Counted from the first letter of the stretch, positions 35,658-44,890 are shown. The stretch: 46,272 nucleotides of DNA from Chloroflexota bacterium (GCA_003228195.2 QGNO01000014.1:1-46272), one strand, 5' to 3'. Made by a program: numbers and translations. The notes: generated from the letters alone by a model not told the origin.

Positions 35658-37883
35658 TCATTCATTATTGGGGAAAGCTTCGTCTTTTTTAATCAACTTT
35701 TCAAGCGGCGCTATGCCAAGCATAATCCGTTTAACACCTGATGGCCCCTTAAACGCAATTGTGGCCTCGACGTCATCCCCTGTTGCAATTGTATTAAGCA
35801 CTATGCCTTCACCAAAGGTCTTGTGTTTTACTTTATCTCCTACTCTGATTGAAGGAGTGTCCGACTCAACAGAATCACCTCGAGTAGAGTTACTATCATT
35901 GCCTATTTTCTCTATCAGGCTCCTTGGGATATCCCTCAGAAACCTACTGGGAGTCCTCGCGGTTCGACCACCAGAATACTGGCTATTCCTGCTATCTCCA
36001 TAAATTCGGCGTAAGAATGTTCGGGATAGGTAAAGCCTTTCCTTTGCCCTTGTCATCCCTACGTAGAATAACCTCCTTTCTTCTTCCACCTGTAGAGGAT
36101 CATCTATAGAGCGCGAATGAGGCAATAATCCCTCTTCTATTCCCAAGATAAAAACAACCGGGAACTCCAATCCTTTCGCCTGATGCAATGTGATAAGGGT
36201 CACCGCATCCTGAGCATCGTTAAGGCCATCCACGGGCGAAACAAGAGCGACACTTTCCAGAAAGGCTTCAAGGGAGAGGGCGGGATTTTCACTCAACAAA
36301 TCCTGCACCTCTAGGGCTTGGCCTCGAAACTCCTGTACATTTTCAAGCTGCTCGCTTTCCCTTTCTCCACCTCTTAAGTATTCACGATATCCCACCTTCT
36401 CCAACACCAAATCTACTAAATCAGATACGCCTAAAAGCTGGGCTTGGCATGACAGTTCCTCGAACAAGGTCATCAGCCGACGAATGGCAGATACGGCTCT
36501 GCCTGTAAGGCTGACCTGTAGCCCTCCTTTTTCCTTATCATCGCTGATTGCCTGTAGTGATTCATACACTGAAAAGCCATGTGCTTCACCCCAACGCCTA
36601 ACCTCTTCTATGGTCCTCGAGCCTATCCCTCTCGGGGGCACATTTATGATTCGCATCAGGCTAATTTCATCTCTACGATTGTGAATTACTCGCAAATAGG
36701 CTATTAGATCCTTTATCTCTCGCCTTAGGTAGAATCTGACCCCACCTATTAATCTGTAACTAACTCCATGCCTCCGACAAGCATCTTCCATGGCTCTAGA
36801 TTGCGCATTGACTCTATACATAACCGCACAATCGCCAAACCGCAACCCTTCTTGTCTAACTAGTCGATCTATTTCACTCAATACCCACTGCGCTTCCTCA
36901 TTCTCGTCGTGTCCTTCATTCACAACCAGCAGGCAACCATCCGCATTCTTAGAAAAAAGGTCGTTATTTAGTCGATTTCGATTGGGAGAAATTACGTGTT
37001 TTGCGGCCTCGACTATATTCTTTGTCGATCGATAATTTTCCTCAAGGTTGATTACCTTTGAATCGGGGTAATTGTTTTGAAAAGAAAGTATGTTTCCCAC
37101 GTCAGCATTACGCCAAGCATATATAGACTGATCAGGGTCTCCAACCACACAAATATTCCGATGCTTATCGGCAAGGAGCCTGGACAGGGCATATTGAGAG
37201 TGGTTGGTATCTTGAAATTCGTCTATAAGCAAATGCAAATACCTCTCTTGATACTTCTCGCGAACTTCCGTTACCTGTCGCAGAAGTCCGACCGCCTGAG
37301 TCACTAGATCATCGAAGTCCAACGCAGCCATGTTTGATTTCAATGACTCGTATCTTTCATAAACCCTGAGCACTATCTCGTCGTAGTAACTGTTAGACCT
37401 AGACAACGCGAAGGCCTGGGGGTCTAATAGGTTGCTCTTAGCATCTGATATTGCGTTTCCAATTGCCCTAATTGGGTATTGCTTAGGGTCAATGTTAGCT
37501 TCCTCCATTGCTCTCTTAAGCAAGGAGGATTTGTCATCATCGTCATAAATTACAAAGCTGTTATCCAGTCCAATCTTCTTACCATCTACTCTCAATATGG
37601 ATACACAAAGTGAATGGAAGGTTTTACAAATAACTCCCTCGGAAAGTTCACCCAATAGATTATCAAGCCTAGTCCTCATTTCACGGGCAGCCTTATTCGT
37701 AAAAGTCACGGCAACTATTCTGTTAGGGTCAATGCTGCAACCGTTGATAAGATACGCTATTCGGTGAGTAATAACACGTGTCTTTCCGCTGCCTGGCCCA
37801 GCCACAATCAACAATGGACCATCCACGGTTCTAGTGGCTTCGACTTGGGCAGGATTCAAGTTTCGCAAAAGCTCGGTTACCAT
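35658..37883 (-). CDS. pcrA: ATP-dependent 3'-5' DNA helicase PcrA/UvrD
   Basis: The 741-residue superfamily 1 helicase has motif I GPGSGKTRV (29-37), motif Ia AVTFTNKAAREM, motif II LLIDEFQDTN, motif III VGDPDQSIYAWRNADV, motif IV EENYRSTKNIV, motif V TLHQAKGLEFPVVF and motif VI EERRLFYVGMTRAKERLYL. The C-terminus (VGDKVKHKTFGEGIVLN) is the Tudor-like domain found in PcrA/UvrD. It acts in nucleotide-excision and mismatch repair and in clearing protein-blocked DNA. Confidence 0.96.
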   Translation of the reverse strand: MVTELLRNLNPAQVEATRTVDGPLLIVAGPGSGKTRVITHRIAYLINGCSIDPNRIVAVTFTNKAAREMRTRLDNLLGELSEGVICKTFHSLCVSILRVDGKKIGLDNSFVIYDDDDKSSLLKRAMEEANIDPKQYPIRAIGNAISDAKSNLLDPQAFALSRSNSYYDEIVLRVYERYESLKSNMAALDFDDLVTQAVGLLRQVTEVREKYQERYLHLLIDEFQDTNHSQYALSRLLADKHRNICVVGDPDQSIYAWRNADVGNILSFQNNYPDSKVINLEENYRSTKNIVEAAKHVISPNRNRLNNDLFSKNADGCLLVVNEGHDENEEAQWVLSEIDRLVRQEGLRFGDCAVMYRVNAQSRAMEDACRRHGVSYRLIGGVRFYLRREIKDLIAYLRVIHNRRDEISLMRIINVPPRGIGSRTIEEVRRWGEAHGFSVYESLQAISDDKEKGGLQVSLTGRAVSAIRRLMTLFEELSCQAQLLGVSDLVDLVLEKVGYREYLRGGERESEQLENVQEFRGQALEVQDLLSENPALSLEAFLESVALVSPVDGLNDAQDAVTLITLHQAKGLEFPVVFILGIEEGLLPHSRSIDDPLQVEEERRLFYVGMTRAKERLYLSRTFLRRIYGDSRNSQYSGGRTARTPSRFLRDIPRSLIEKIGNDSNSTRGDSVESDTPSIRVGDKVKHKTFGEGIVLNTIATGDDVEATIAFKGPSGVKRIMLGIAPLEKLIKKDEAFPNNE

Positions 37884-37950
37884 TGTGTCATTTTGGATCT
37901 AATTGATTTTATTGGACCACCTTATGCTACAGGGTTGTCCTTGCCAGTAA

Positions 37951-38613
37951 CTATTCAGGGTAATCGCTAAGATCGATACCAGTATCTAACCTGCCTAGCT
38001 GTTCCCGCAAGGCTCTCTGATACCCCGGTGAATGCAGCCCGCTAACAGTCATTATTAAAGCATCCTCATGGTTATCAGCATAATATCTCCCCCTTAGGCC
38101 ACATTTTGCAAACCCATGTTTCAGATAAAGTGCTTGCGCCGAATGATTGCTGACTCTCACTTCTAAAGTAGCAACTTGCGCCCTCCTTGCGACGGACATC
38201 TTCAATGCTGCTAACAAAAGCCCTTCTCCAAGCCCTCTCCTTCGAAATTCCTCTCTGACTGCAATCGACGTGATGTGGGCCTCATCTGCCATAAACCACA
38301 CTCCTACATATCCAACAATCAGATGACCATTCCAGTGCGGCACATCTCGAGGTGATCCCAACAAAATCTTCAAGTTAGAAAAAATGCGGTGGAGCATAGG
38401 TTGATTCAAATCGGTTACGGGAGCCAGGATGTCCGCCTCGGACCCTTCGGCGGTAGGTACAAGCTGTGAATAAACTACAAGATATCTCGCCAGCCGGTTT
38501 TTTAACTCTTTGCCAAACGAAGTTGGTGGCCAAGTAGTTGGGAAAGCCTCCCGTTCTATGTCGGATACTTGCGAAATGTCGCCAGGCCTCATTGGCCGAA
38601 TCTTAAAGTCCAT
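37951..38613 (-). CDS. rimI: Ribosomal-protein-alanine N-acetyltransferase RimI-like, with insertion
   Basis: This GNAT protein has the acetyl-CoA loop RRRGLGEGLLLA, TSIAVREEF and LEVRVSNHSAQALYLKHGFAKCGLRGRYYADNHEDALIM, the RimI C-terminal pattern. From the ATG it has 220 residues, against about 150 usually. The excess is an extra stretch of about 45 residues after YLVVYSQLV (about 50-95) and a longer tail. RimI acetylates the N-terminus of ribosomal protein S18. A TTG 15 bases upstream (38628) is an alternative start. Confidence 0.85.
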   Translation of the reverse strand: MDFKIRPMRPGDISQVSDIEREAFPTTWPPTSFGKELKNRLARYLVVYSQLVPTAEGSEADILAPVTDLNQPMLHRIFSNLKILLGSPRDVPHWNGHLIVGYVGVWFMADEAHITSIAVREEFRRRGLGEGLLLAALKMSVARRAQVATLEVRVSNHSAQALYLKHGFAKCGLRGRYYADNHEDALIMTVSGLHSPGYQRALREQLGRLDTGIDLSDYPE

Positions 38614-38650
38614 GTTACTGGTCGTCAATCAGGATGTTCGATGCTCACTG

Positions 38651-38687
38651 ATTCTACCATGGCAAAAGCCATGCCGACCAGATCGGC
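38651..38687 (-). promoter_or_regulatory. rimI promoter overlain by two abutting palindromes
   Basis: On the minus strand a -10, TAGAAT (38651-38656), lies one base from the perfect inverted repeat CATGGC-N4-GCCATG (38658-38673). A second repeat, GCCGA-N5-TCGGC (38673-38687), shares one base with the first and covers where a -35 would lie. The -35 itself is poor, so activation or repression by a dimeric regulator is plausible. Confidence 0.45.
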
Positions 38688-38719
38688 AATGCAGGGAATT
38701 TATTTGTGGGGATCGATAC

Positions 38720-38749
38720 TTTACTGCGTCTTGATTATAGGAGTATAAT
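38720..38749 (+). promoter_or_regulatory. Promoter of the ABC exporter operon
   Basis: TTTACT (38720-38725), 18 bases, then a perfect TATAAT (38744-38749). The predicted start is near 38756, with a leader of about 79 bases. Confidence 0.6.
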
Positions 38750-38834
38750 TTATCCTTGTGTTTCCAGTCTTGGTCTATATCTCAACTTAAACCCCCCGAA
38801 GAGTGTCTGTTAACGGAGAAAGGTCAACCCCTGC

Positions 38835-40643
38835 ATGCATGTCCTGTGGAGAATAGTTAAGCGAGCTTCAAAGTATAAGCTTGAACTCACCTTCGCCTAC
38901 ACAACAATATTAGGCGTAACGGCGGCTTCTATGCTCATACCTCGTTTTCTGGGCACCACCATCGATGAAGTTCTCTCTTCTGGCAGTCAAAGGGAACTCT
39001 TAATGCTAGGCCTTGCCGTGTTGGCAGCCAATGCCCTGAGGGGTGCTTTTGCTTATTGGCAACAATATCTTGGTGAAACTATAGGCCAAAAAGTGGCATA
39101 TGATCTGCGCAACGAGTTCTATGACCATCTGCAACGAATGAGCTTCGGGTTCCACGACAAACAACAGACCGGGAACCTTATGTCAAAGGCCACTACCGAC
39201 ATGGAAGGCATTCGTATGTTCGTGCAGATGGGGTTGATCCGCGCTGCTTTCACAGTGCTATTGTTTCTCGGTGTTGGCACAGCTATGGTTCTTCTGGACT
39301 GGCAATTAGCATTAATTAGCTTGCTCTTTACCCCCGTGATCGCCTGGAGAAGCGGACAAACAATGGTCCAAATGCGCAGGGTTTGGCTTTTGGTTCAAAC
39401 AGAGCTTGGGTTGATGACCACTGCACTACAGGAAAATCTCTCTGGCCAGCGAGTTGTAAAGGCTTTCGCTGCTGAAAAACATGAGCAGAGCCGATTTTAT
39501 TATCATGCAGACAACGTGTCTCGCTATTCTTACCATGCGGCTATATATCAAGCTTCTAATTCGTCACTAGTTACGTTCTTCTATGTCAGCATAACCGTGT
39601 TGATCCTTTGGGCAGGGGGAAGACAGGTTATAGAGGGGACTCTTTCACATGGCGAACTCGCTCAGTTCATCTTCTATCTGGGCATATTGACCCAACCAGT
39701 GCGCATGATCGCCTGGGTCGTCAATTCGTTTTCTAGGGGTTACGGGTCTGGGCAGAGGTTATTCGCAACTTTGGACGCAGTATCTCCAGTTCAAAATATG
39801 CCCGACGCTGTTGACCTACTGAGAGTCAAAGGGCACGTACAATTCGAATCCGTTTCTTTTGCTTACGACGGCACCACTCCGGTACTAAGCAATATTGACA
39901 TTGACGCTAAGCCAAGCAAAGTTATTGCCTTGGTTGGAGCTCCTGGCAGTGGCAAGAGCACCTTAGTACACCTCATTCCTAGGTTTTATGATGCGACATC
40001 TGGCACAGTGAGGATAGATGGCCATGACGTGCGTGATGTGACCACGGATTCTTTGAGAAGGAACATTGGCATCGTACAACAAGATGTCTTCCTCTTCACC
40101 TCTAACATAAGGGACAACATAGCTTATGGTAAGATAAATGCCTCTGAAGACGAAATAATCAATGCTTCAAAAATAGCTCAACTTCACGATTTCATTAAGG
40201 CCATGCCGGATGGCTACAACACGTGGGTTGGAGAAAGAGGAACCACACTTTCTGGAGGGCAACGGCAACGTCTTGCCATAGCTCGAACTGTGCTGCTTGA
40301 CCCTCCCATACTTATACTTGATGATTCCACAGCAAGTGTAGACACCGAAACAGAGCATCATATTCGTGAAGCCCTACAACACGTAATGAAGGGGCGCACT
40401 ACCTTTGTTATCGCCCATCGACTTAGTACTGTACTGAGTGCCGACTTGATCCTGGTCTTTAACAATGGCGAAATCGTTCAGAGGGGCACACACCAAGAAT
40501 TAATCGAACTTCCTGGGCATTATCAGGATATCTACAACTTGCAGTTCCGCCCTGAAATGACAGACGTGACAAACTCTCAACTTGGGAGTACTGCCAATAA
40601 ACTGGCAAACGAGCCAATTACCGAAAAGGATCACGGCCCATGA
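38835..40643 (+). CDS. ABC exporter half-transporter, degenerate-Walker-B subunit
   Basis: The 602-residue protein has six membrane helices (about 15-310) fused to a nucleotide-binding domain. Walker A is GAPGSGKST (about 368), the Q-loop QQDVFLF, the signature LSGGQRQ (about 472) and the H-loop IAHRLST. Walker B reads LILDDSTASVD: the catalytic Glu is replaced by Asp, as in the degenerate half of heterodimeric multidrug exporters. It ends by overlapping its partner gene by 4 bases (ATGA). Lipid or drug export is likely; the substrate is unknown. The nearest purine-rich run is 12-16 bases from the ATG, so the start is not firmly fixed. Confidence 0.93.
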   Translation: MHVLWRIVKRASKYKLELTFAYTTILGVTAASMLIPRFLGTTIDEVLSSGSQRELLMLGLAVLAANALRGAFAYWQQYLGETIGQKVAYDLRNEFYDHLQRMSFGFHDKQQTGNLMSKATTDMEGIRMFVQMGLIRAAFTVLLFLGVGTAMVLLDWQLALISLLFTPVIAWRSGQTMVQMRRVWLLVQTELGLMTTALQENLSGQRVVKAFAAEKHEQSRFYYHADNVSRYSYHAAIYQASNSSLVTFFYVSITVLILWAGGRQVIEGTLSHGELAQFIFYLGILTQPVRMIAWVVNSFSRGYGSGQRLFATLDAVSPVQNMPDAVDLLRVKGHVQFESVSFAYDGTTPVLSNIDIDAKPSKVIALVGAPGSGKSTLVHLIPRFYDATSGTVRIDGHDVRDVTTDSLRRNIGIVQQDVFLFTSNIRDNIAYGKINASEDEIINASKIAQLHDFIKAMPDGYNTWVGERGTTLSGGQRQRLAIARTVLLDPPILILDDSTASVDTETEHHIREALQHVMKGRTTFVIAHRLSTVLSADLILVFNNGEIVQRGTHQELIELPGHYQDIYNLQFRPEMTDVTNSQLGSTANKLANEPITEKDHGP

Positions 40644-42463
40644 TGGGGCACGGAGGAGGCATGGGGCATGGAGGAGGCATGGGGCATGGCCACGGAGGTC
40701 TTGACGATGACGATTCGGGCGAAATCTATAACCATCAGGTAGTTAAACGACTCTTTCCTTATTTCAAGAGCCAACTTGGCTTGTTCACTATTTCGATGGT
40801 AATGATGTTGGTTTATACCTCAACCTTAGTATTAATACCCTGGCTAATTGGCTACACTATTGATAACTACGTACTTGCTAACGACTTGACTGGCTTGAAC
40901 CGCATTGGCGTCGTTATGATAGCAGTAATTATAGCCAACCTCGTTGGCAACTACCTTTATATGCGACTGTTGGGCAAGATCAGTCAAGAAGTTCTTTATA
41001 GGCTACGAACGGACATGTTCAACCATTTGCAGCAACTCTCAGTCCCATTCTTTGATCGAAACGAAGTTGGCCGCATTATGAGCCGTATAATGAGCGACGT
41101 TGGCCAACTTCAAGAGTTCCTTCCAATGGTAACTATAACTCTTGGTGATTTGCTCAGCTTAGTAGGAATAATAGCTGTAATGTTCTTGATGGACGTCAAG
41201 TTAGCGCTGATTGCCATTCTGGTGCTACCTGTTTTAGCGACGATTATGGCGATCTGGCAAGGCTATGCCAAGAAAGCGTTTATTAGAATCCGTTACGCAA
41301 TATCTGTTGTTAACTCTCGTCTTCAGCAGAACATATCAGGTGTACGAGTTGTACAAAGTATGAATCGTGAAAATCTCAACCTGAAGCAATTCGATAAGGT
41401 TAACCTAGACCATCTTGATGCAAACATCCATGCCGTTAAGCTTTCTGCCATCCTAATGCCAACAGTTGATTTGATTACCGGGGTAGCACTGGGCTTAGTG
41501 ATAGTAGTGGGTGGAACAATGGTGTTGAACGATAGCCTGGGTGCCGGTGCGCTTGTGGCGTTCGCTCTATACGTACAGCGTTTCTACGACCCTATCCGTA
41601 ATCTTACAATGCAGTATACCCAGTTTCAAAGGGCAATGACCGGGGGAGTACGCATATTTGAATTAATGGATGTCAAGCCCGAAGTTGTTGACAAAATCGA
41701 CGCTCTCCCATTGCCTGCCATTAAAGGTGAAATCAAATACGAAAATGTCTGCCTAGAATATATTAAAGACATTCAAGTCTTGAAGAATGTGAACCTTCAC
41801 ATCAAACCCGGGCAAACTGTTGCCTTGGTTGGACAAACCGGAGCAGGGAAAACTTCAATGGCTTCATTATTGATTCGATTCTATGACGTAACCAGCGGGC
41901 GTATTACTATCGATGGACAAGACTTACGTGATATACAAAGGAGCTCGCTCGCAGGCCAGGCCAGTATGGTGCTTCAAGAACCATTCCTATTCTCCATATC
42001 GGTAAGCGACAATATTAAGTATCGACATACAGGTTCCACCATGGAAGAGGTAATTAACGTAGCTAAGGCTGTTGGGGCCCACGATTTCATCATGAGACTA
42101 GAGAATGGATACGACACCGTTCTTTACGAACGAGGCGGCAATTTAAGTATAGGACAACGGCAGCTTATCAGTTTTGCCAGAGCCCTATTAGCAAACCCAC
42201 GGATCTTAATTCTAGATGAAGCCACGGCTAATATCGACACCTTCACCGAAGTGCTGATTCAGCAAGCTCTAAAAACGGTTCTTAAGAACCGTACGGCATT
42301 GGTAATTGCCCACAGGCTGTCTACCATACAAAATTCTGATATGATTGTAGTCATGGAACAAGGTGAAATCATTGCCTCTGGAACCCATGAGGAGCTCCTT
42401 CAAGATTCGCCAATATACTCGCGATTGTATTTGCTGAATTTCCAAAATCCGACAGATACTTAA
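40640..42463 (+). CDS. ABC exporter half-transporter, catalytic subunit with His/Met/Gly-rich N-terminus
   Basis: The 607-residue partner of the preceding gene. The first ~20 residues are a GHGGGM repeat with four His and four Met, followed by LDDDDSG, then six membrane helices. The nucleotide-binding domain has Walker A GQTGAGKTS (about 398), Q-loop QEPFLF, signature LSIGQRQ (about 502; second Gly missing), Walker B LILDEATANID with the catalytic Glu, and IAHRLST. With the other subunit this gives one consensus and one degenerate ATP site. Confidence 0.93.
   Translation: MMGHGGGMGHGGGMGHGHGGLDDDDSGEIYNHQVVKRLFPYFKSQLGLFTISMVMMLVYTSTLVLIPWLIGYTIDNYVLANDLTGLNRIGVVMIAVIIANLVGNYLYMRLLGKISQEVLYRLRTDMFNHLQQLSVPFFDRNEVGRIMSRIMSDVGQLQEFLPMVTITLGDLLSLVGIIAVMFLMDVKLALIAILVLPVLATIMAIWQGYAKKAFIRIRYAISVVNSRLQQNISGVRVVQSMNRENLNLKQFDKVNLDHLDANIHAVKLSAILMPTVDLITGVALGLVIVVGGTMVLNDSLGAGALVAFALYVQRFYDPIRNLTMQYTQFQRAMTGGVRIFELMDVKPEVVDKIDALPLPAIKGEIKYENVCLEYIKDIQVLKNVNLHIKPGQTVALVGQTGAGKTSMASLLIRFYDVTSGRITIDGQDLRDIQRSSLAGQASMVLQEPFLFSISVSDNIKYRHTGSTMEEVINVAKAVGAHDFIMRLENGYDTVLYERGGNLSIGQRQLISFARALLANPRILILDEATANIDTFTEVLIQQALKTVLKNRTALVIAHRLSTIQNSDMIVVMEQGEIIASGTHEELLQDSPIYSRLYLLNFQNPTDT
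40643..40690 (+). repeat. 18-bp tandem repeat encoding the GHGGGM run
   Basis: Units at 40643-40660 and 40661-40678 differ by one base, and a third partial unit is at 40679-40690. The repeat is in frame, so copy-number change would lengthen or shorten the His/Met run without a frameshift. Confidence 0.9.
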
Positions 42464-42479
42464 GCCGTTTGACTTAAGT
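42458..42479. terminator. Short hairpin between convergent stop codons
   Basis: The inverted repeat ACTTAAG/CTTAAGT, with an 8-base loop, overlaps the stop of the ABC gene and reaches the stop of the convergent crotonase gene. The stem is 7 bp and AT-rich, so it is only a possible bidirectional terminator. Confidence 0.35.
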
Positions 42480-43270
42480 TAAACGTTTTGTTTCGATTCA
42501 TCCTCCCAAATCGGATCTCTTTTTTCAGCAAAGGCCTGTGGGCCTTCCACAGCATCATGACTTTTCAGAAGCTCATTATAGGTTCGGGCGGTGCTGGAAG
42601 CTGCCTCACCTTCACTGGAGCCACGGCCCTTTTTCACCAACTGTTTGAAGGCTCGAAGCGCGAGGGGGGAATTCTTTATAATCTTTCGAGCCATTTCCAT
42701 AGCCTCATCCATCAATCTCTCAGATGGAACTACTTTGTTAAGAAACCCCATTTCAAGAACTCTCCACGCCGGAATTGGTTCAGCGGACAGCACAAGTTCC
42801 ATTACCGCAGTTTCTGAAATTATCTTATTTAAGTGAATGGCAAATGGAGCCATAAGGCCCACTCTGGCTTCAGTAATTCCCAGCATAGCCGACTCCGAAG
42901 CAATTCTTATGTCGCAAACCTGGGCAACTGCAAAGCCGCCAGCCAAAGCGTAACCATTCACCGCAGCAATCATAGGCTTAGAAGGCGTCGGCCACATCGA
43001 TAGACCGCCGCCGTACATCGTTTCTTCTGCAGAGACTTGTCTGCCAAACAAATTGTCGTTTGCTCTTTCTTTAAGATCGCGTCCTGCGCAAAAAGCTCTG
43101 CCGGCTCCGGTTATTATGGCTACCCAAGCCCGATCATCCTGATCGAATCTGATAATCGCTTTCCGCAGATTTCCGATCATGTCCCTGTTAAGTGCGTTTA
43201 GCGCGTCAGGTCGATTTAAAGTTATAACGGCTATCTTATCCTGAATTTCGTAAACCACTGATTCACTCAT
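42479..43270 (-). CDS. Enoyl-CoA hydratase/isomerase-family (crotonase) protein
   Basis: The 263-residue crotonase-fold protein has ITLNRPDALNALNRDM, the oxyanion-hole segments AFCAGRDLKE and AVNGYALAGGF, and IASESAMLGITEARVGL. In mitochondrial hydratase numbering, the position of Glu144 is Ala here (A114), while the Glu164 equivalent is kept (E134). A simple two-Glu hydratase is therefore doubtful, and isomerase, hydrolase or other chemistry is possible. It has a good GAGGTGA ribosome site. It ends the ruvB-DUF192-crotonase run on the minus strand. Confidence 0.88.
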   Translation of the reverse strand: MSESVVYEIQDKIAVITLNRPDALNALNRDMIGNLRKAIIRFDQDDRAWVAIITGAGRAFCAGRDLKERANDNLFGRQVSAEETMYGGGLSMWPTPSKPMIAAVNGYALAGGFAVAQVCDIRIASESAMLGITEARVGLMAPFAIHLNKIISETAVMELVLSAEPIPAWRVLEMGFLNKVVPSERLMDEAMEMARKIIKNSPLALRAFKQLVKKGRGSSEGEAASSTARTYNELLKSHDAVEGPQAFAEKRDPIWEDESKQNV

Positions 43271-43288
43271 CGGTCACCTCAGTCACAT

Positions 43289-43822
43289 TCATTCTGTCCA
43301 ATAATCCGAGTCATGTCTTAACGGGACATCCATAAACTCAACTCTGCTACCCGGGCCAATACCGTTCTCGAAAGCCAACCCAGAGTTAACCTCGAGTACA
43401 TATCGTATTGGACGTTCAGGATAGTAATTGGGGGGTGTAACGCCAGCCCTGACAGGAGGCACATTCGAAGATACGCTAACTACCATTAGTTTCGCATCAA
43501 TCCAAACTATATCCAATGGAATCAACATGCCCTTCATCCAAAAAGCTGGGGCAACATCCTCTGAATATATGAACAGCATACCCTCATTGGCATGTAGTGA
43601 TGGCCGCCCCATAAGCCCTAGTGTCTTCTCGTCCACAGATATCGCCAAATCTACCGCAAACGTCTTTTCGCCTATCTTCACCCTTGGGTTCCGCAAAGAT
43701 TCGTCTATTGTATCGGACTCAAGCCTTTCAGATGTCGCGATCGGCTCTACTTCACTTGCGTTGCCAGAACAACTCAGCATCAACAAAAAGCAAAAAATAT
43801 ATAGAGCCTGCAATAACCTCAC
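43289..43822 (-). CDS. DUF192 lipoprotein
   Basis: From the GTG at 43822 the 177-residue protein begins VRLLQALYIFCFLLMLSCSG, a lipoprotein signal with lipobox LMLSC. It then has the DUF192 domain (LGLMGRPSLHANEGMLFIYSEDVAPAFWMKGMLIPLDIVWID...YVLEVNSG). The frame is open further upstream into ruvB, but this start gives a proper signal and lies 7 bases after the ruvB stop. DUF192 function is not known; it is probably anchored at the outer face of the membrane. The gene is likely cotranscribed with ruvB. Confidence 0.85.
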   Translation of the reverse strand: MRLLQALYIFCFLLMLSCSGNASEVEPIATSERLESDTIDESLRNPRVKIGEKTFAVDLAISVDEKTLGLMGRPSLHANEGMLFIYSEDVAPAFWMKGMLIPLDIVWIDAKLMVVSVSSNVPPVRAGVTPPNYYPERPIRYVLEVNSGLAFENGIGPGSRVEFMDVPLRHDSDYWTE

Positions 43823-43829
43823 GAATGGA

Positions 43830-44885
43830 TTACTCGGGGATTTGATTGGGGGCGCTTTCCCAAAAAGAGACCTGTTGCGCTTGGTCTTTTCCTTTGTAAG
43901 GTACGCCCAGATGTTTATATGCCTTTGAAGTTGCCACACGGCCACGTGGAGTCCTAGTAACAAAGCCCATCTGCATCAGGTAGGGCTCATAAACGTCCAT
44001 TATTGTGTCGGGCTCCTCACTAATCGAAGCCCCTATAGTCTCCAAGCCCACAGGTCCCCCGTCAAACTTTTCCACTAGGGCTCGGAGTATCTTATGGTCA
44101 AGGTCGTCTAACCCCAGTCCATCAATCTCAAGCCCTAAAAGTGCTTCTTTAGCAACATTTACGCCGACTGTTCCGTCAACCATCACCTGGGCATAGTCTC
44201 TAACCCGTTTTAATAATCTATTCGCCACCCTAGGGGTGCCTCTAGCTCTTCTTGCAATCTCGTTTAATCCCTCGTCTTCTGCTTTTATTTGGAGAATCGT
44301 GGCGGATCGCTGCAGCAGTCGCAATATCGCATCAGGCTCGTAGAAGTCTAAGCGGAATAATAGGCCAAAACGATTCCTAAGGGGAGCGCTAATCTGAGCA
44401 AATCTGGTAGTCGCACCAATGAGAGTGAAAGGTGGGACTTTGAGATTGACAGCCCTAGCTCCAAGACCCTTCCCCATGAGCCACGAAAGGAAGAAATCCT
44501 CCATAGCAGGGTACAAAACTTCTTCTACAGCTCTATTTAATCGATGGATTTCATCAATAAAAAGTACGTCATTCGGGCGCAAACTAGTCAAAATGGCTGC
44601 CATGTCCCCCGGTCTTTCTATTGCAGGGCCTGAGGTAACCTTAATGTTCACCCCCATCTCAGAGGCCACGATATTCGCAAGTGTAGTTTTGCCTAATCCG
44701 GGAGGTCCGTATAGAAGGAGATGATCCAGCGCCTCATCACGCTGTCTGGCAGCAGCCATAGCAATACCTAGATTGTGCTTAATCTTGTCTTGGCCGACAT
44801 AGTCGGCAATCTTGCGTGGGCGCAAATTTGATTCAAGAAGTGTATCTTCTTCTATCGACTTTCCAGAGACAAGTCTTTCCGTCAT
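43830..44885 (-). CDS. ruvB: Holliday junction branch-migration helicase RuvB
   Basis: The 351-residue AAA+ motor drives branch migration with RuvA. It has [13 protein letters not shown] and Walker [11 protein letters not shown] (59-68). Walker [24 protein letters not shown], sensor [18 protein letters not shown], arginine finger region [24 protein letters not shown] and the winged-helix end [20 protein letters not shown] follow. ruvA and ruvC are not adjacent. The ATG lies 5 bases after a -10 element. Confidence 0.97.
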   Translation of the reverse strand: MTERLVSGKSIEEDTLLESNLRPRKIADYVGQDKIKHNLGIAMAAARQRDEALDHLLLYGPPGLGKTTLANIVASEMGVNIKVTSGPAIERPGDMAAILTSLRPNDVLFIDEIHRLNRAVEEVLYPAMEDFFLSWLMGKGLGARAVNLKVPPFTLIGATTRFAQISAPLRNRFGLLFRLDFYEPDAILRLLQRSATILQIKAEDEGLNEIARRARGTPRVANRLLKRVRDYAQVMVDGTVGVNVAKEALLGLEIDGLGLDDLDHKILRALVEKFDGGPVGLETIGASISEEPDTIMDVYEPYLMQMGFVTRTPRGRVATSKAYKHLGVPYKGKDQAQQVSFWESAPNQIPE

Positions 44886-44890
44886 GGTCG

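Noticed and set aside
40643-40690. Direct repeats considered as a CRISPR array
   Set aside because: The units are 18 bp, contiguous and in frame within a protein gene; there are no spacers or cas genes.
43823-43963. Longer DUF192 start overlapping ruvB
   Set aside because: It would bury the lipoprotein signal; the GTG at 43822 gives a proper signal peptide just after the ruvB stop.
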